In this document: in pieces, positions 1 to 8,621 of the stretch | Layout of the letters: every line of letters begins with the position of its first letter | Numbering within the stretch: position 1 is the stretch's first letter | From: JAITMY01 sp031549685 | Lineage (GTDB): Bacteria; Bacteroidota; Bacteroidia; Bacteroidales; UBA932 | Direction of reading: 5' to 3' | Assembly (NCBI GenBank): GCA_031549685.1 | Contig: JAVBPG010000020.1 | Span: 1 to 46,300 of the forward strand | DNA length: 46,300 nt | Notes under the pieces: generated by a model | The model's input: the letters and a program-made list of their open reading frames with translations, nothing else | Told to the model about the DNA's origin: nothing | Database searches by the model: none | Made by a program: the position numbers and the translations under genes

Positions 1-145
1 CATGCGCCCCGACCACGGGCACCAAATGCTGGATGACCTGAAGAAGCCGCAAAAGCACTACGGCTACTCCGGCATCGGCCGCCTGCGCGGGCTTGCCGAG
101 CTGAGGGGGCTGGAGATGGGGATTGTAAAAACACTGTATAAATAA
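1..145 (+). CDS. uxuA: mannonate dehydratase, C-terminal end only (partial)
   Basis: The frame is open from the window edge to the TAA at 143-145 and encodes about 48 residues. The segment RPDHGHQMLDD followed by GYSGIGRLRGLAELRGLEMG is the characteristic C-terminus of UxuA, where the RPDHG motif belongs to the active site. UxuA removes water from D-mannonate to give 2-keto-3-deoxygluconate in cytoplasmic hexuronate catabolism. The 5' end lies outside the window, so length and promoter cannot be judged. An ACS-family organic-acid transporter starts 13 kb downstream, too far away to be operonic. Confidence 0.85.
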   Translation, partial: MRPDHGHQMLDDLKKPQKHYGYSGIGRLRGLAELRGLEMGIVKTLYK

Positions 146-247
146 GCGGTTGATTTATTAGACATTAGAAGGTGTCGTGATGATTTGAAAATTAGCAACA
201 GTCTAAGGGTAAGTTCAAGGTTGCTAGCCATAATTATCCATTATTCA

Positions 248-278
248 TTGTCCATTATCCATTGATTTTGTACTTTTG
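248..278 (+). promoter_or_regulatory. Bacteroidota-type promoter for the YhbP-like gene
   Basis: TACTTTTG at 271-278 matches the Bacteroidota -7 consensus TAnnTTTG exactly. A TTG at 248-250 lies 20 nt upstream, close to the -33 position. The box overlaps the region upstream of the ATG at 286, so the first in-frame initiation codon at 262 cannot be used from this promoter. The leader would be very short. Confidence 0.6.
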
Positions 279-285
279 TAGCCCC

Positions 286-759
286 ATGAACCTCATGCCC
301 CCACCTTTTGTTGATGTGATTAAGGAGCATCACGTCCTCACGTTGGCCACCAGCGTTAACGATGAGCCGTACTGCTGCTCCGTTTTTTACGCCTACCTGG
401 AGGAGCAGGGCTGCTTTGCTTTTTCGTCGGAAAACAGCACCAAGCACGTGCGGGATTTATCGCACAACATTTTTGTGGCGGCCAACATTGCGCTCGAAAC
501 CGAGGCGGTGGGAAAAATCCAGGGCATACAGCTGCAGGGCATCGTCATTCAGCCGCGCGATGACCTTCAAAAGTTGGCGCGCAAGGCCTACATGCGCCGC
601 TTTCCGTACGCCGCGCTCATCAATACCAACTTTTGGATACTCGAGCCCACCTGGGCTAAGCTGACCGATAACCGCTTTGGCTTTGGGAAAAAAATGCTGT
701 GGGAAAAGGATAAGCTGGCCGACACCGGCTTCCTGAACGAAAAGTACGCCAAAAAATAG
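286..759 (+). CDS. YhbP/UPF0306-like flavin-reductase-fold protein
   Basis: The product is about 157 aa and resembles the pyridoxamine-5'-phosphate-oxidase-like split beta-barrel proteins of the YhbP (UPF0306) type. Visible family features are the N-terminal strand pair HVLTLATSVNDEPYCCSVFYAY, broken here as HVLTLATSVND then EPYCCSVFYAY, then FSSENSTKHVRDL, GIQLQGIV and the C-terminal FWILEPTWAKLTDN. Relatives bind FMN or a similar cofactor, but the substrate is unknown. I chose ATG 286 because the promoter box at 271-278 excludes the earlier in-frame codon; ATG 295 is also possible. The gene stands alone and converges on the folate cyclo-ligase gene, with a hairpin repeat between them. Confidence 0.7.
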   Translation: MNLMPPPFVDVIKEHHVLTLATSVNDEPYCCSVFYAYLEEQGCFAFSSENSTKHVRDLSHNIFVAANIALETEAVGKIQGIQLQGIVIQPRDDLQKLARKAYMRRFPYAALINTNFWILEPTWAKLTDNRFGFGKKMLWEKDKLADTGFLNEKYAKK

Positions 760-773
760 CCGCGCGATTCTTT

Positions 774-809
774 GACATGCGACTTGCGAAAAATCGCAAA
801 TCGCATGTC
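774..809. repeat. palindromic repeat, GACATGCGAC family, copy 1
   Basis: The arms GACATGCGACTTGCGA (774-789) and TCGCAAATCGCATGTC (794-809) are inverted copies with one mismatch and a 4-nt A-rich loop. The hairpin lies between two converging stop codons (759 and 819) and could end transcription from both sides, although there is no strong T-run. The same GACATGCGAC core recurs in a palindrome at 10161-10203, so this is a dispersed repeat and not just a local terminator. Confidence 0.75.
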
Positions 810-818
810 GAATATCGC

Positions 819-1475
819 TTAGTCGTGAATTACCTTATCCATCCGCACATCGAACTCCTCGTGGAGAATTTCATCAAAAAGCTGGCAGCCAAAGCAAACC
901 CCTATTTTTTGCAAATCTTTCATCTTCAAGAATTTATCGTAGTAACCCTTGCCCCGTCCCAGGCGGTTGTTTTGCCGGTCGAAGGCAAGGCCGGGGATAA
1001 TGGCGAGGTCGAGCGGCGGCATTTCCGCAAGGGCATCCGCGGGCTCTAAAATGCCGAAAACTCCTTTGCGGAAAGCGCTTATTCCTTCCTTGTCATTGCG
1101 GGCTTGACCCGCAATCTCCCAATCAAGATGAGAATGCATCGTCGTCCCGCCTCGCAAAGACGTGGCAGAAGATTGCGGGTCAAGCCCGCAATGACAAAAT
1201 GCAGCGGGAAGTTTGCCAACCAGCAGCTCATCTCCGTGCACAATGGGCAGAAAAATATTTTTTTCTCCGCTCCATTTTTGCAAAAAATCATGCGTTTGCA
1301 CCTCGGTGGCCAGCGATGAGTAGGCAAGAATATGCTTGGCCTTTTTGAACTCCTCGAGCCGTTCCACCTGCTCAAAAATAGCGGCGGATTTTGCCGCAAC
1401 TTCTTCGGCCGATAGCCGGCCCAGCAGCAGCTTTACCTTTTGCCGTAAGGCGGATTTTTGTTCGGAAATAGACAT
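819..1475 (-). CDS. fau: 5-formyltetrahydrofolate cyclo-ligase with an in-frame repeat insertion
   Basis: The enzyme converts 5-formyl-THF to 5,10-methenyl-THF using ATP. Family marks are the basic N-terminus (residues 1-20), LAYSSLATEVQT, FGILEP, LDLAIIPGLAFD and the nucleotide/substrate loop GRGKGYYD near residues 173-180. At 218 aa it is longer than the usual 180-190. The excess is a 36-residue block (about 94-129) beginning CHCGLDPQS and ending AGQARNDK. That block is the translation of the palindromic repeat at 1091-1196, placed just before the FGILEP strand. The frame stays open through the insertion, so the protein may still fold with a surface loop. Whether it is active cannot be told from sequence. 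The gene appears monocistronic. Confidence 0.88.
   Translation of the reverse strand: MSISEQKSALRQKVKLLLGRLSAEEVAAKSAAIFEQVERLEEFKKAKHILAYSSLATEVQTHDFLQKWSGEKNIFLPIVHGDELLVGKLPAAFCHCGLDPQSSATSLRGGTTMHSHLDWEIAGQARNDKEGISAFRKGVFGILEPADALAEMPPLDLAIIPGLAFDRQNNRLGRGKGYYDKFLKMKDLQKIGVCFGCQLFDEILHEEFDVRMDKVIHD
1091..1196. mobile_element. TGTC-hairpin inverted pair, short form, inside the cyclo-ligase gene
   Basis: Two 26-nt halves at 1091-1116 and 1171-1196 are perfect inverted copies. Each has foot TGTC, stem ATTGCGGG, loop CTTGA, stem CCCGCAAT and a final C. The 54 nt between them hold no gene. Identical halves flank the GIY-YIG gene at 13092-13468. I see no target duplication next to the ends (cct before, aaa after). 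The element is read in frame by the cyclo-ligase gene on the minus strand. Confidence 0.85.
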
Positions 1476-1596
1476 TCTATTGAGGAATTACAATTTACAA
1501 ATTTACGATTTACAATTGAATTACTTCCACCTTGAGTTTAAATGCTAAATCGTTCAATGGTAAATTTTCCTATCTTTACGTTCCGTTTTTACTTTC

Positions 1597-3516
1597 ATGA
1601 TTGATCAAGCTACTATAGATAAAATTTTCGACGCATCGCACATTGAGGAGGTGGTGGGCGACTACGTTACGCTCAAAAAGCGTGGCGCCAACTACATGGC
1701 GTGCTGCCCTTTTCACAGCGAAAAAACCCCCTCGTTTGTGGTGTCGCCAGCCAAAAATATTTTCAAGTGCTTTGGCTGCGGCAAGGCCGGCAACCCCGTA
1801 ACTTTTGTGATGGAGCACGAGAGCCTGGGCTACGCCGATGCGCTGAAGCTGCTGGCCAAAAAGTACGGCATTGAGGTCAAGGAGCGCGAGCTGTCGGTGG
1901 AGGAGCAGCAGCACAACAACGACCGCGAGAGCATGATGGTAACGGTAGCTTACGCGCAGGACTACTTTGCCAAAACGCTGCACACGCACATCGACGGCAA
2001 AAACATCGGCCTGCCGTACTTCGTGGAGCGCGGATTTACCAAGCCCACCATCGAAAAGTTCCAGCTGGGCTACTGCCTCGATAGCCGCGCGGCGTTCTCC
2101 AACACCGCCCTGCGCGATGGCTACAAAAAGGAGTTTTTGGTGAAAACCGGGCTCTCCATTGAGCGCGAAAACGGCGACTTGGTGGACAGGTTTTACGGCC
2201 GCGTGATGTTTCCCATACACTCGCTAAGCGGCCGCGTGATTGGCTTTGGCGGGCGTACGCTCAAAACCGATAAGAGCGTTGCCAAGTACGTGAACTCGCC
2301 CGAAAGCGAAATTTACCACAAGAGCAACACGCTCTACGGCATATTTTTTGCCAAGAAAAGCATGGTGCAGCACGATAAGTGCTTTCTGGTGGAGGGCTAC
2401 ACCGATGTGATTTCGATGCACCAGGCGGGCATTGAAAACGTGGTGGCCTCAAGCGGCACCTCGCTCACCACCGATCAAATACGCCTCATCAAGCGCTTTA
2501 CGCCCAACATTACCGTGCTGTACGATGGCGACGCGGCCGGCATTAAAGCTTCGCTGCGCGGCATTGACATGCTGCTCGAGGAGGGGCTCAACGTAAAAAC
2601 CCTGCTGCTGCCCGACGGCGAAGACCCCGACTCGTTTGCCCGCTCGCACAGCGCCTCGCAGCTCAACGATTTTATTGAGAAAAATGAGCAGGATTTCATT
2701 TCGTTCAAAACAAAAATTCTGCTCGACGAGACCAAAAGCGACCCCATAAAAAAGGCCGCGCTCATCGGCGACATCGTGCGCAGCATCTCGGTTATCCCCG
2801 ATGCCATACCGCGCAGCGTATATATTAAGGAGTGCAGCAAGTTGATGGATATCGGCGAGGATGTGCTTACCTCCGAGGTTACCAAGCTGCGCCGAAAAAA
2901 TATTTACGACGCCCGCGATGCCGCAAAGCCCAGGGAGGACGATCCCGCCGGGTCGGAGCCGGCCGAGGCGCCGCACACGCCTACCTTGCCGGGCTACGTC
3001 GAAAATATTTTTTGCCGCGAGGAGGAGCGCGAAATTATTTACTACCTGCTCAAGTTTGGCAACAACAGCTTGTACGATACCACGGTGGCCAGCTACGTTA
3101 TTCAGGAAATCCTGGACGACGACCTGAACTTTCAGAATCTGGAGTACCGCAAAATCTTTGAAGAATACCTTGCGCTGAGCAAGGAGCACAAGGTGGTGGA
3201 TGTAAAGTATTTTATCAACCACCCCGACGCCAAGGTGTGCGAGCTGACCATTGATTTGCTTTCGCCCAAATATACGCCCAGCCGCATTTGGCAGCACCAC
3301 GGCACGGTTATGACCGATGAGGAGCGCCTGCAAATCGATGTCCCCAAGGTAATTACCGTGTATAAGGCCAAGGTGCTCACGCAGGCCATTGCGCGCATCC
3401 ACTCCGAAATGGCAAGCAAAAGCGGTGATGAGCAGGACGAGCTGATGCTGCGCCTGCGCCAGCTCAACGGATTTCGCACCGACCTGTCGAAGGCGCTGGA
3501 TCGGCCGGTATTTTAA
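1597..3516 (+). CDS. dnaG: DNA primase DnaG
   Basis: The 639-aa product makes RNA primers at the replication fork. The N-terminal CHC2 zinc finger is intact (C37, H40, C58, C61, within CPFHSEKTPSF and FKCFGCGKAGN). The primase core follows, then a TOPRIM domain with the catalytic glutamate in VEGYTDV (E266) and the metal-binding YDGDAAG (D310, D312). The C-terminal region, after about residue 430, is the less conserved helicase-binding part. Length is normal. TATCTTTA at 1571-1578 is a near-consensus -7 box. The gene is upstream of sufS on the same strand but is separated from it by a hairpin. Confidence 0.97.
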   Translation: MIDQATIDKIFDASHIEEVVGDYVTLKKRGANYMACCPFHSEKTPSFVVSPAKNIFKCFGCGKAGNPVTFVMEHESLGYADALKLLAKKYGIEVKERELSVEEQQHNNDRESMMVTVAYAQDYFAKTLHTHIDGKNIGLPYFVERGFTKPTIEKFQLGYCLDSRAAFSNTALRDGYKKEFLVKTGLSIERENGDLVDRFYGRVMFPIHSLSGRVIGFGGRTLKTDKSVAKYVNSPESEIYHKSNTLYGIFFAKKSMVQHDKCFLVEGYTDVISMHQAGIENVVASSGTSLTTDQIRLIKRFTPNITVLYDGDAAGIKASLRGIDMLLEEGLNVKTLLLPDGEDPDSFARSHSASQLNDFIEKNEQDFISFKTKILLDETKSDPIKKAALIGDIVRSISVIPDAIPRSVYIKECSKLMDIGEDVLTSEVTKLRRKNIYDARDAAKPREDDPAGSEPAEAPHTPTLPGYVENIFCREEEREIIYYLLKFGNNSLYDTTVASYVIQEILDDDLNFQNLEYRKIFEEYLALSKEHKVVDVKYFINHPDAKVCELTIDLLSPKYTPSRIWQHHGTVMTDEERLQIDVPKVITVYKAKVLTQAIARIHSEMASKSGDEQDELMLRLRQLNGFRTDLSKALDRPVF

Positions 3517-3538
3517 TAATGTATAATGGAAAATTGAA

Positions 3539-3575
3539 AATGGAGAATGAAGGAAAGGGCTCTCCATTCTCCATT
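3539..3575. repeat. hairpin of TCCATT-type repeats between dnaG and sufS
   Basis: AATGGAGAATG (3539-3549) pairs perfectly with CATTCTCCATT (3565-3575) across a 15-nt loop. The sequence consists of short (T)CCATT repeats like those at 230-262, which suggests intergenic repeat debris. It may weakly terminate dnaG transcripts, but there is no T-run. Confidence 0.5.
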
Positions 3576-3592
3576 CTCAACTCCTAACTTGC

Positions 3593-4798
3593 ATGAACGA
3601 TTATAGAAAATATTTCCCCATCCTTAGCCAAACCGTCAACGGGAGGCCGCTGGTGTACCTGGATAACGGCGCTACGGCGCAAAAGCCGCAGGTGGTTATT
3701 GATGCCGTGAATGAACTGCACGCTACGCTCAACGGCAACATCCACCGCGGCGTACACTACATGGCCGAGCAGTGTACCATGCGTTATGAAGCCGCACGCG
3801 AAAGCATTCGCTCGTTTATTAACGCCGAAAAAGCGCATGAGGTCGTATTTACCGCGGGCACTACGGCGGGCATCAACCTGGTGGCATTTTCGTTTGGCGA
3901 AAAGTATGTAACGGCCGGCGATGAGGTGCTGGTAACCGAAATGGAGCACCACAGCAACATTGTGCCCTGGCAGCTGCTGTGCGAGCGCAGGGGCGCCACG
4001 CTGCGCGTGCTTCCGTTCGACGATGGCGGCGAACTGCGCATGGATTTGCTCCCCTCCCTCCTTTCCGAGAAAACAAAAATAGTAGCCGTAGCGCAGGTTT
4101 CGAACGTGCTGGGAACGGTTAACCCTGTTGAGGAAATTGTAAAAGCTGCCCATGCAAAAAATATTCCCGTGCTGGTGGATGGCGCGCAGGGAGCGCAGCA
4201 CGGCGGCATGGATGTGCAAAAAACGGGCTGCGATTTTTACGTTTTTTCGGGGCACAAAATTTACGGGCCAACGGGTATCGGCGTGCTTTACGCCAAGGAA
4301 AAGTGGCTGGAGGAAATGCCGCCCTACCAGGGCGGGGGCGATATGGTCAAAACCGTTTCGTTTGCCAAAACCACCTACGCCGACTTGCCCTACAAGTTCG
4401 AGGCCGGCACAGCCAACTACATCGGCGCCATTGGGTTAGGGGTTGCCATTGACTTTTTAAAGTCGCTGAATGCGAGCGATTTACACCAACAGGAGCAGGC
4501 CTTGCTACGGCATGCCACCGGGCAGCTGCAGGCCGTTGAGGGCCTGAAAATTTACGGAAGCGCCGCGCGTAAGTCAAGCCTTGTTTCGTTTACGCTCGAT
4601 GGAGCCCACCACCTCGATATTGCCCAAATTTTGGATAAGCTGGGCATTGCCGTGCGCACCGGAACGCTATGCGCCGAGCCGGCCATGCAGCACTACGGCC
4701 TTACCGGAATGGTGCGCGCTTCGTTTGCTTTTTACAACACCCTGGAGGAGGTGGACAAGCTGGTGGAGGGAGTGAAGAGGGTAAAAATGATGATGTAG
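3593..4798 (+). CDS. sufS: cysteine desulfurase, SufS type
   Basis: This 401-aa PLP enzyme takes sulfur from L-cysteine for Fe-S cluster assembly. Group II features are YLDNGATAQKP at the N-terminus, EMEHHSNIVPW, the PLP lysine in FSGHKIYGPTG (K222), and the catalytic cysteine in RTGTLCAEPAM (C360), where RTGHHCAQP is usual. No sufBCD genes are adjacent, so it is detached from the suf operon; a selenocysteine-lyase or general sulfur-donor role cannot be excluded. Start ATG 3593 gives the expected N-terminus. TAACTTGC just upstream is only a partial -7 box. Confidence 0.9.
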   Translation: MNDYRKYFPILSQTVNGRPLVYLDNGATAQKPQVVIDAVNELHATLNGNIHRGVHYMAEQCTMRYEAARESIRSFINAEKAHEVVFTAGTTAGINLVAFSFGEKYVTAGDEVLVTEMEHHSNIVPWQLLCERRGATLRVLPFDDGGELRMDLLPSLLSEKTKIVAVAQVSNVLGTVNPVEEIVKAAHAKNIPVLVDGAQGAQHGGMDVQKTGCDFYVFSGHKIYGPTGIGVLYAKEKWLEEMPPYQGGGDMVKTVSFAKTTYADLPYKFEAGTANYIGAIGLGVAIDFLKSLNASDLHQQEQALLRHATGQLQAVEGLKIYGSAARKSSLVSFTLDGAHHLDIAQILDKLGIAVRTGTLCAEPAMQHYGLTGMVRASFAFYNTLEEVDKLVEGVKRVKMMM

Positions 4799-4828
4799 AA
4801 AATCTTTTTCCATTGGAGGGTGGGGCTT

Positions 4829-7375
4829 CTACTTGCCAAACGACACCTTAAGTACCACGCTGAAATCGGTGTAGGCGTAGGGCAAATCCTTAGGCTCACC
4901 CATGGGTACGCGCCACACGCAACCCACGCCCAGCACCTGAAAAATATTTTGAATCCCCGTGCCAATCTCCACGTAAGGCTTGGCGCTGTTGCGCGCGTAA
5001 ATGTAGCCGGGCGCATCGAGCACCTTGCTGTGCTTAGCCACATCCTGAAAGTTGTACAGAATTTTACAGTTGAACATTTCCTTCAGGTTGAGGCTGCGTA
5101 TCAGTGGAATGCGATTGAGCAGCAGCCCGTTGAGGTTGTACTCCAGCATAAGCGAGGCGTACCGGTCGCTGGCCAGCGTGAGGTTGTACAGCAGGTTGAA
5201 CTTGTAGGGGGCAAACATAAACGACTCGATGCTTCGGTGCCCCTCGAGCAGCGGAAAGGGCACCGCGCCCAGTATGGCGCCACCCTCAAATACGTAGCGC
5301 AGCATGGTGGTGCCGAGCGAGATGCGCTGCTTTACCGCGAGGTGCAGCTTGGCGTAGTAGCCCTGGTAGCCTACCCCGCGCAGGTAGTAGCTGCCCAGGC
5401 TTAGTATGGGGTGTACAATGGGCAGGTTGCTGTTGCTCATGTAAATGCGGCGGGCAAAAAAGTCGGAGCGCAGCTCGCTGTCGGACGATAGGCGGAGGTG
5501 CAGCGACAGCTCCTGCTGGTTGATCACGCTTACGGGATTTCCCTCGTGCGTAAACGGCGTGTACTGCGACGACTCAATGTTGTAGCTGCTGTACGTAATG
5601 GTGGACGAAATCCAGCGGCGCCACTCGCGCTCGTAGCCCACGTAGCCGCCGTAGCGGGTGGTGTACTTGTCGTCCAGCTGTACGGAAAAAATGGAGAACC
5701 AGAGCAGGTCTTCGCTCAGCACCAGGGAATTTTCCTTGAGCAGGGCAAAGTGTGCCTCGTTGCCGCCCACGCGAAAGGAGTTGTACTCGCCGCCTACCTT
5801 AACAACTTTTCGCAGGCGCGTGTTAAACTTCCAGCCCATATCCAGCGAGCACTTGGCCTTGGCGTCCTTGGTGCCGAAGCCCACCATGCCGTCGGCAAAA
5901 AAGTTGGGATGAAAGGTGTTGCTGGTGCGCATGGGCAGGTTAATGCGCACGCCCTCGGCGCCGTTGAGCTTCAGCACCTCGCCGTAGGGACCGAAGTCCA
6001 CCTTGCCGGCGTTGTAGTAGCCGCTTCCCAGCACAATGGCGGCCCTGTTGGCAAAGGCCACCCAGCCCACCTTGTTGAGCTCGCTCATGGCCACCATGGC
6101 CTCCTTCTCCACGCTTGAAAGCGAATCCTTGCGCAGCGGGTTCATTTGCTCCTCCGAGATTTTCTGCGCCGCGGCGAGCGTTTTTTCGTCCTCCACAATT
6201 TTACTCAGCGGAGGGTTGAGCTGCACATCGGAGTAGCTGTTGTGCAGGCGAATGTTAGCCACGGCGTGGTCTTTGCCGTCCTTCAGCTTCAAAAAATGGT
6301 AGTCCGCCTCCAGGTTGCTGCTCTGTACAAAGGGGCGGAGTTGCGTGCTGTCGCGCAGTAGCATGTAGCTTACCCTGGCCTCGTAGCGTATGATGAAGGG
6401 CACGTTGGACAGGGGCGAGAGCTTGGCCGAAATATTTTTTATGGCGTAAATGGAGTCATATACGGTGAGCTCGCCCATGAAAACGGCGTTGCGCGGGTTT
6501 TTGGGTAAAAACTTAATGCGCATGAGGCGCAATCCGGTTTCGGAATCGCGCATCGTGTCGGGGTGCAGCCAGAAGTTGTAGTAGGCAAACGCCAGCGACG
6601 AAATGGGGCTGAGCATGGGCGCGGCGTTGATCACAATGTTGTCGTTGTAAAAGTTGAGCTCGCGGCTGAAAATATCAACGTAGTCCGAAAACAGCGAGGC
6701 CTCCTCGAATACCGAGAGCCCGCTTTTGCGCGCTACCTCGGGAATGCTGTACGAAATGTAGGGGTTGCGGCTAAGCACCTCCTGCTTTACCTCCTCCGAA
6801 AACAGGAGCGGAATGGTGTAGCGCGGCAACGAGTCGGGCTGCTTTATCATCGATTTTTGGAGCGAGCGCAGCGCGGCGTACTCCTCCACCCAGGCCGAGT
6901 CGATGTTCTTGAGCTGCCCCAGCGTTTTTTGATAAACGTTGAGCTTGTAGGCGTTAATGTTATCGGGGTTGTTGCGGTCTTTATTTTTAATCACCTTGCG
7001 CATGATGGTGTGCGCCGGGTTTTCGCGGGGGCGTATGCGCACCTCGCTCAGCTGGGTTACCTGCACCCTTAGCGCAACGCGGTGCAGGCCCTGGGCGCTC
7101 TCCACCACCACCTCCTTGGGCTCGTAGCCCACCGACGATATGATGAGCGTGAGCGGAAGGGCGCCACCGCTGATACTAAAGTAGCCGCTGTCGTTGGCAA
7201 AGGTGGCCTTGGAGCTTCCTTTGATGCGCGCATCGGCGTAGGGTATGCCGGCGCCGCTCGCCTCGTCAACCACTTGCCCGCGCAGCCTGGTTGGGACTTG
7301 GGAAAACGATGCTACGCTTGTGCCGCAAGCGAAGAAAAGCAGAATAGTATATTTAGTAAAAAAGTTAAGGCGCAT
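4829..7375 (-). CDS. outer-membrane protein with carboxypeptidase-like domain and DUF5686-type barrel
   Basis: The product is 848 aa. It has a signal peptide (LLFFACGTSVASFSQ), then a carboxypeptidase-regulatory-like beta-sandwich at about residues 28-110 (LRGQVVDEASGAGIPYADA, GYFSISGG). A long periplasmic part with VIKNKDRNNPDN follows, then many alternating hydrophobic strands consistent with a DUF5686-type outer-membrane barrel. The C-terminus ends SVVLKVSFGK. Family members are common in Bacteroidota and their function is unknown. The gene lies 27 nt after dprA on the same strand, so the two are probably co-transcribed. Start ATG is at 7375. Confidence 0.8.
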   Translation of the reverse strand: MRLNFFTKYTILLFFACGTSVASFSQVPTRLRGQVVDEASGAGIPYADARIKGSSKATFANDSGYFSISGGALPLTLIISSVGYEPKEVVVESAQGLHRVALRVQVTQLSEVRIRPRENPAHTIMRKVIKNKDRNNPDNINAYKLNVYQKTLGQLKNIDSAWVEEYAALRSLQKSMIKQPDSLPRYTIPLLFSEEVKQEVLSRNPYISYSIPEVARKSGLSVFEEASLFSDYVDIFSRELNFYNDNIVINAAPMLSPISSLAFAYYNFWLHPDTMRDSETGLRLMRIKFLPKNPRNAVFMGELTVYDSIYAIKNISAKLSPLSNVPFIIRYEARVSYMLLRDSTQLRPFVQSSNLEADYHFLKLKDGKDHAVANIRLHNSYSDVQLNPPLSKIVEDEKTLAAAQKISEEQMNPLRKDSLSSVEKEAMVAMSELNKVGWVAFANRAAIVLGSGYYNAGKVDFGPYGEVLKLNGAEGVRINLPMRTSNTFHPNFFADGMVGFGTKDAKAKCSLDMGWKFNTRLRKVVKVGGEYNSFRVGGNEAHFALLKENSLVLSEDLLWFSIFSVQLDDKYTTRYGGYVGYEREWRRWISSTITYSSYNIESSQYTPFTHEGNPVSVINQQELSLHLRLSSDSELRSDFFARRIYMSNSNLPIVHPILSLGSYYLRGVGYQGYYAKLHLAVKQRISLGTTMLRYVFEGGAILGAVPFPLLEGHRSIESFMFAPYKFNLLYNLTLASDRYASLMLEYNLNGLLLNRIPLIRSLNLKEMFNCKILYNFQDVAKHSKVLDAPGYIYARNSAKPYVEIGTGIQNIFQVLGVGCVWRVPMGEPKDLPYAYTDFSVVLKVSFGK

Positions 7376-7402
7376 TGCTACTCCCCCGAGCTCTCATTTC
7401 CT

Positions 7403-8509
7403 CTAAATCCGTACAAACATTTTTCCCGGCAATGCCTTTACCAGTCCGGCAAACTCCATATCCAGCAGCGCCGCCGAGGCGGCAGGCATGCTCAACGCTG
7501 TACCTCGGCAAATAGCATCAATGCCTTGCGCCTCGCTGGGCGACAGGAACTCAAGCAGCTGCTTTTCGTTCTCCGACAAGTCGGGTAAAAACAGCGGCAG
7601 CTGCACGGCCGGTTTTTGCGGAGCGTCCCAGCTGAGCGCGTACGCCACATCGGCCGCGGTTTCAACGAGGGCGGCCTTGTTGCTTTTTATCAGCTTGAGG
7701 CAGCCTGCCGAAAACTTGTCGCCCACGCGGCCGGGCAGCGCCATCACATCGCGCGCGTAGTCAAAGGCCAGGCCGGCGGTAATGAGCGCGCCTCCCTCGG
7801 CGGCCGATTCGATGACGATGGTGGCCGCGGCCATGCCCGCTACAATGCGGTTGCGGCGCACAAAGTTGGCCGGATCCATGGTGCAGGCCGAGGTAAAATC
7901 GCTGAGCAGCGCTCCGCCTTGCTCCAGCATTTCGGCGGCCACGTTGCTGTGCTGCGGCGGGTACAGCATATCCAAGCCATGCCCCACTACTCCTACTGTT
8001 GGGAGCTTGTTTTTGAGCGCAGCGCGGTGCGCGCACACATCAATGCCGAAGGCCAGCCCGCTTACCACCACAACGTGGTAGCCGAGCTCGGTAAAGCCCG
8101 CCACCAGCTTTTCGCACTGCTGCTTGCCGTAGGCCGTGGCGTGGCGCGTACCCACTATGCTTACCACCTTCTGCGCGTTGAGGTCGGCCCTGCCTTTTTT
8201 GTATAAAATCACAGGGCTGTCCTCGCAGTTGCGCAACCGCTCGGGGTAATTCTTATCAAGATAAAACAGCGCCTCAACGCTGTTTTTTTCCATGAATTCT
8301 ACCTCCTGCTTTGCCCGGTCGAGCGTTCTTGCGGTGACAATATTGCTCGACAGCACCTTCCCGATATCGGGAATGCGCAGCAGCTCCTTGGGCGTGGCCT
8401 TAAATACCGCCTCGGCGCTACCGCAGTACGCTATAAGCTGCTTAGCCTTAATGCTGCCCACGCCGGGGATAAGCGTAAGGGCGATTTGGTATGGAAGGGC
8501 GGAATTCAA
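7403..8509 (-). CDS. dprA: DNA-processing protein DprA
   Basis: DprA loads RecA onto incoming single-stranded DNA during natural transformation. The 368-aa protein shows an N-terminal helix-hairpin-helix (TLIPGVGSIKAKQLI), the Rossmann core (VSIVGTRHATAYGK, VVVSGLAFGIDVCAHRAAL, FVRRNRIVAGMA, ESAAEGGALITA) and a C-terminal winged-helix part. No ATG precedes the conserved N-terminus; the frame opens with TTG at 8509-8507, two codons after a TAA, so translation probably starts at TTG. A palindromic repeat lies directly upstream. The gene is probably in one operon with the outer-membrane gene downstream. Confidence 0.92.
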   Translation of the reverse strand: MNSALPYQIALTLIPGVGSIKAKQLIAYCGSAEAVFKATPKELLRIPDIGKVLSSNIVTARTLDRAKQEVEFMEKNSVEALFYLDKNYPERLRNCEDSPVILYKKGRADLNAQKVVSIVGTRHATAYGKQQCEKLVAGFTELGYHVVVVSGLAFGIDVCAHRAALKNKLPTVGVVGHGLDMLYPPQHSNVAAEMLEQGGALLSDFTSACTMDPANFVRRNRIVAGMAAATIVIESAAEGGALITAGLAFDYARDVMALPGRVGDKFSAGCLKLIKSNKAALVETAADVAYALSWDAPQKPAVQLPLFLPDLSENEKQLLEFLSPSEAQGIDAICRGTALSMPAASAALLDMEFAGLVKALPGKMFVRI

Positions 8510-8530
8510 AAATTATTTCAAAAATAAAAG

Positions 8531-8621
8531 ATAAATGTGCTTCGCACGATAAAAAAAGATAAAGGGATAAATTTATCGCGAGCAAAGCGAGCATTTATCT
8601 TTTTATCGCGAAGCGTTTATC
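8531..8621. repeat. AT-rich palindromic element (GATAAA family) that cuts the KilA-N gene
   Basis: The left arm (8531-8564) reads GATAAA, a GTGC-TTC-GCAC mini-hairpin, then GATAAAAAAA and GATAAA. The right arm (8594-8621) is its imperfect inverse with a CGC-TTC-GCG mini-hairpin. The centre carries GCGAGCAAAGCGAGC. The last eight codons and stop of the KilA-N remnant are supplied by the right arm, so the element marks the breakpoint of that gene. Confidence 0.7.

Noticed and set aside
2449..3567. Long minus-strand open frame (372 codons) opposite dnaG
   Set aside because: It is the antisense of a clear dnaG gene, has no recognisable domain, and is a composition effect of high-GC third positions.
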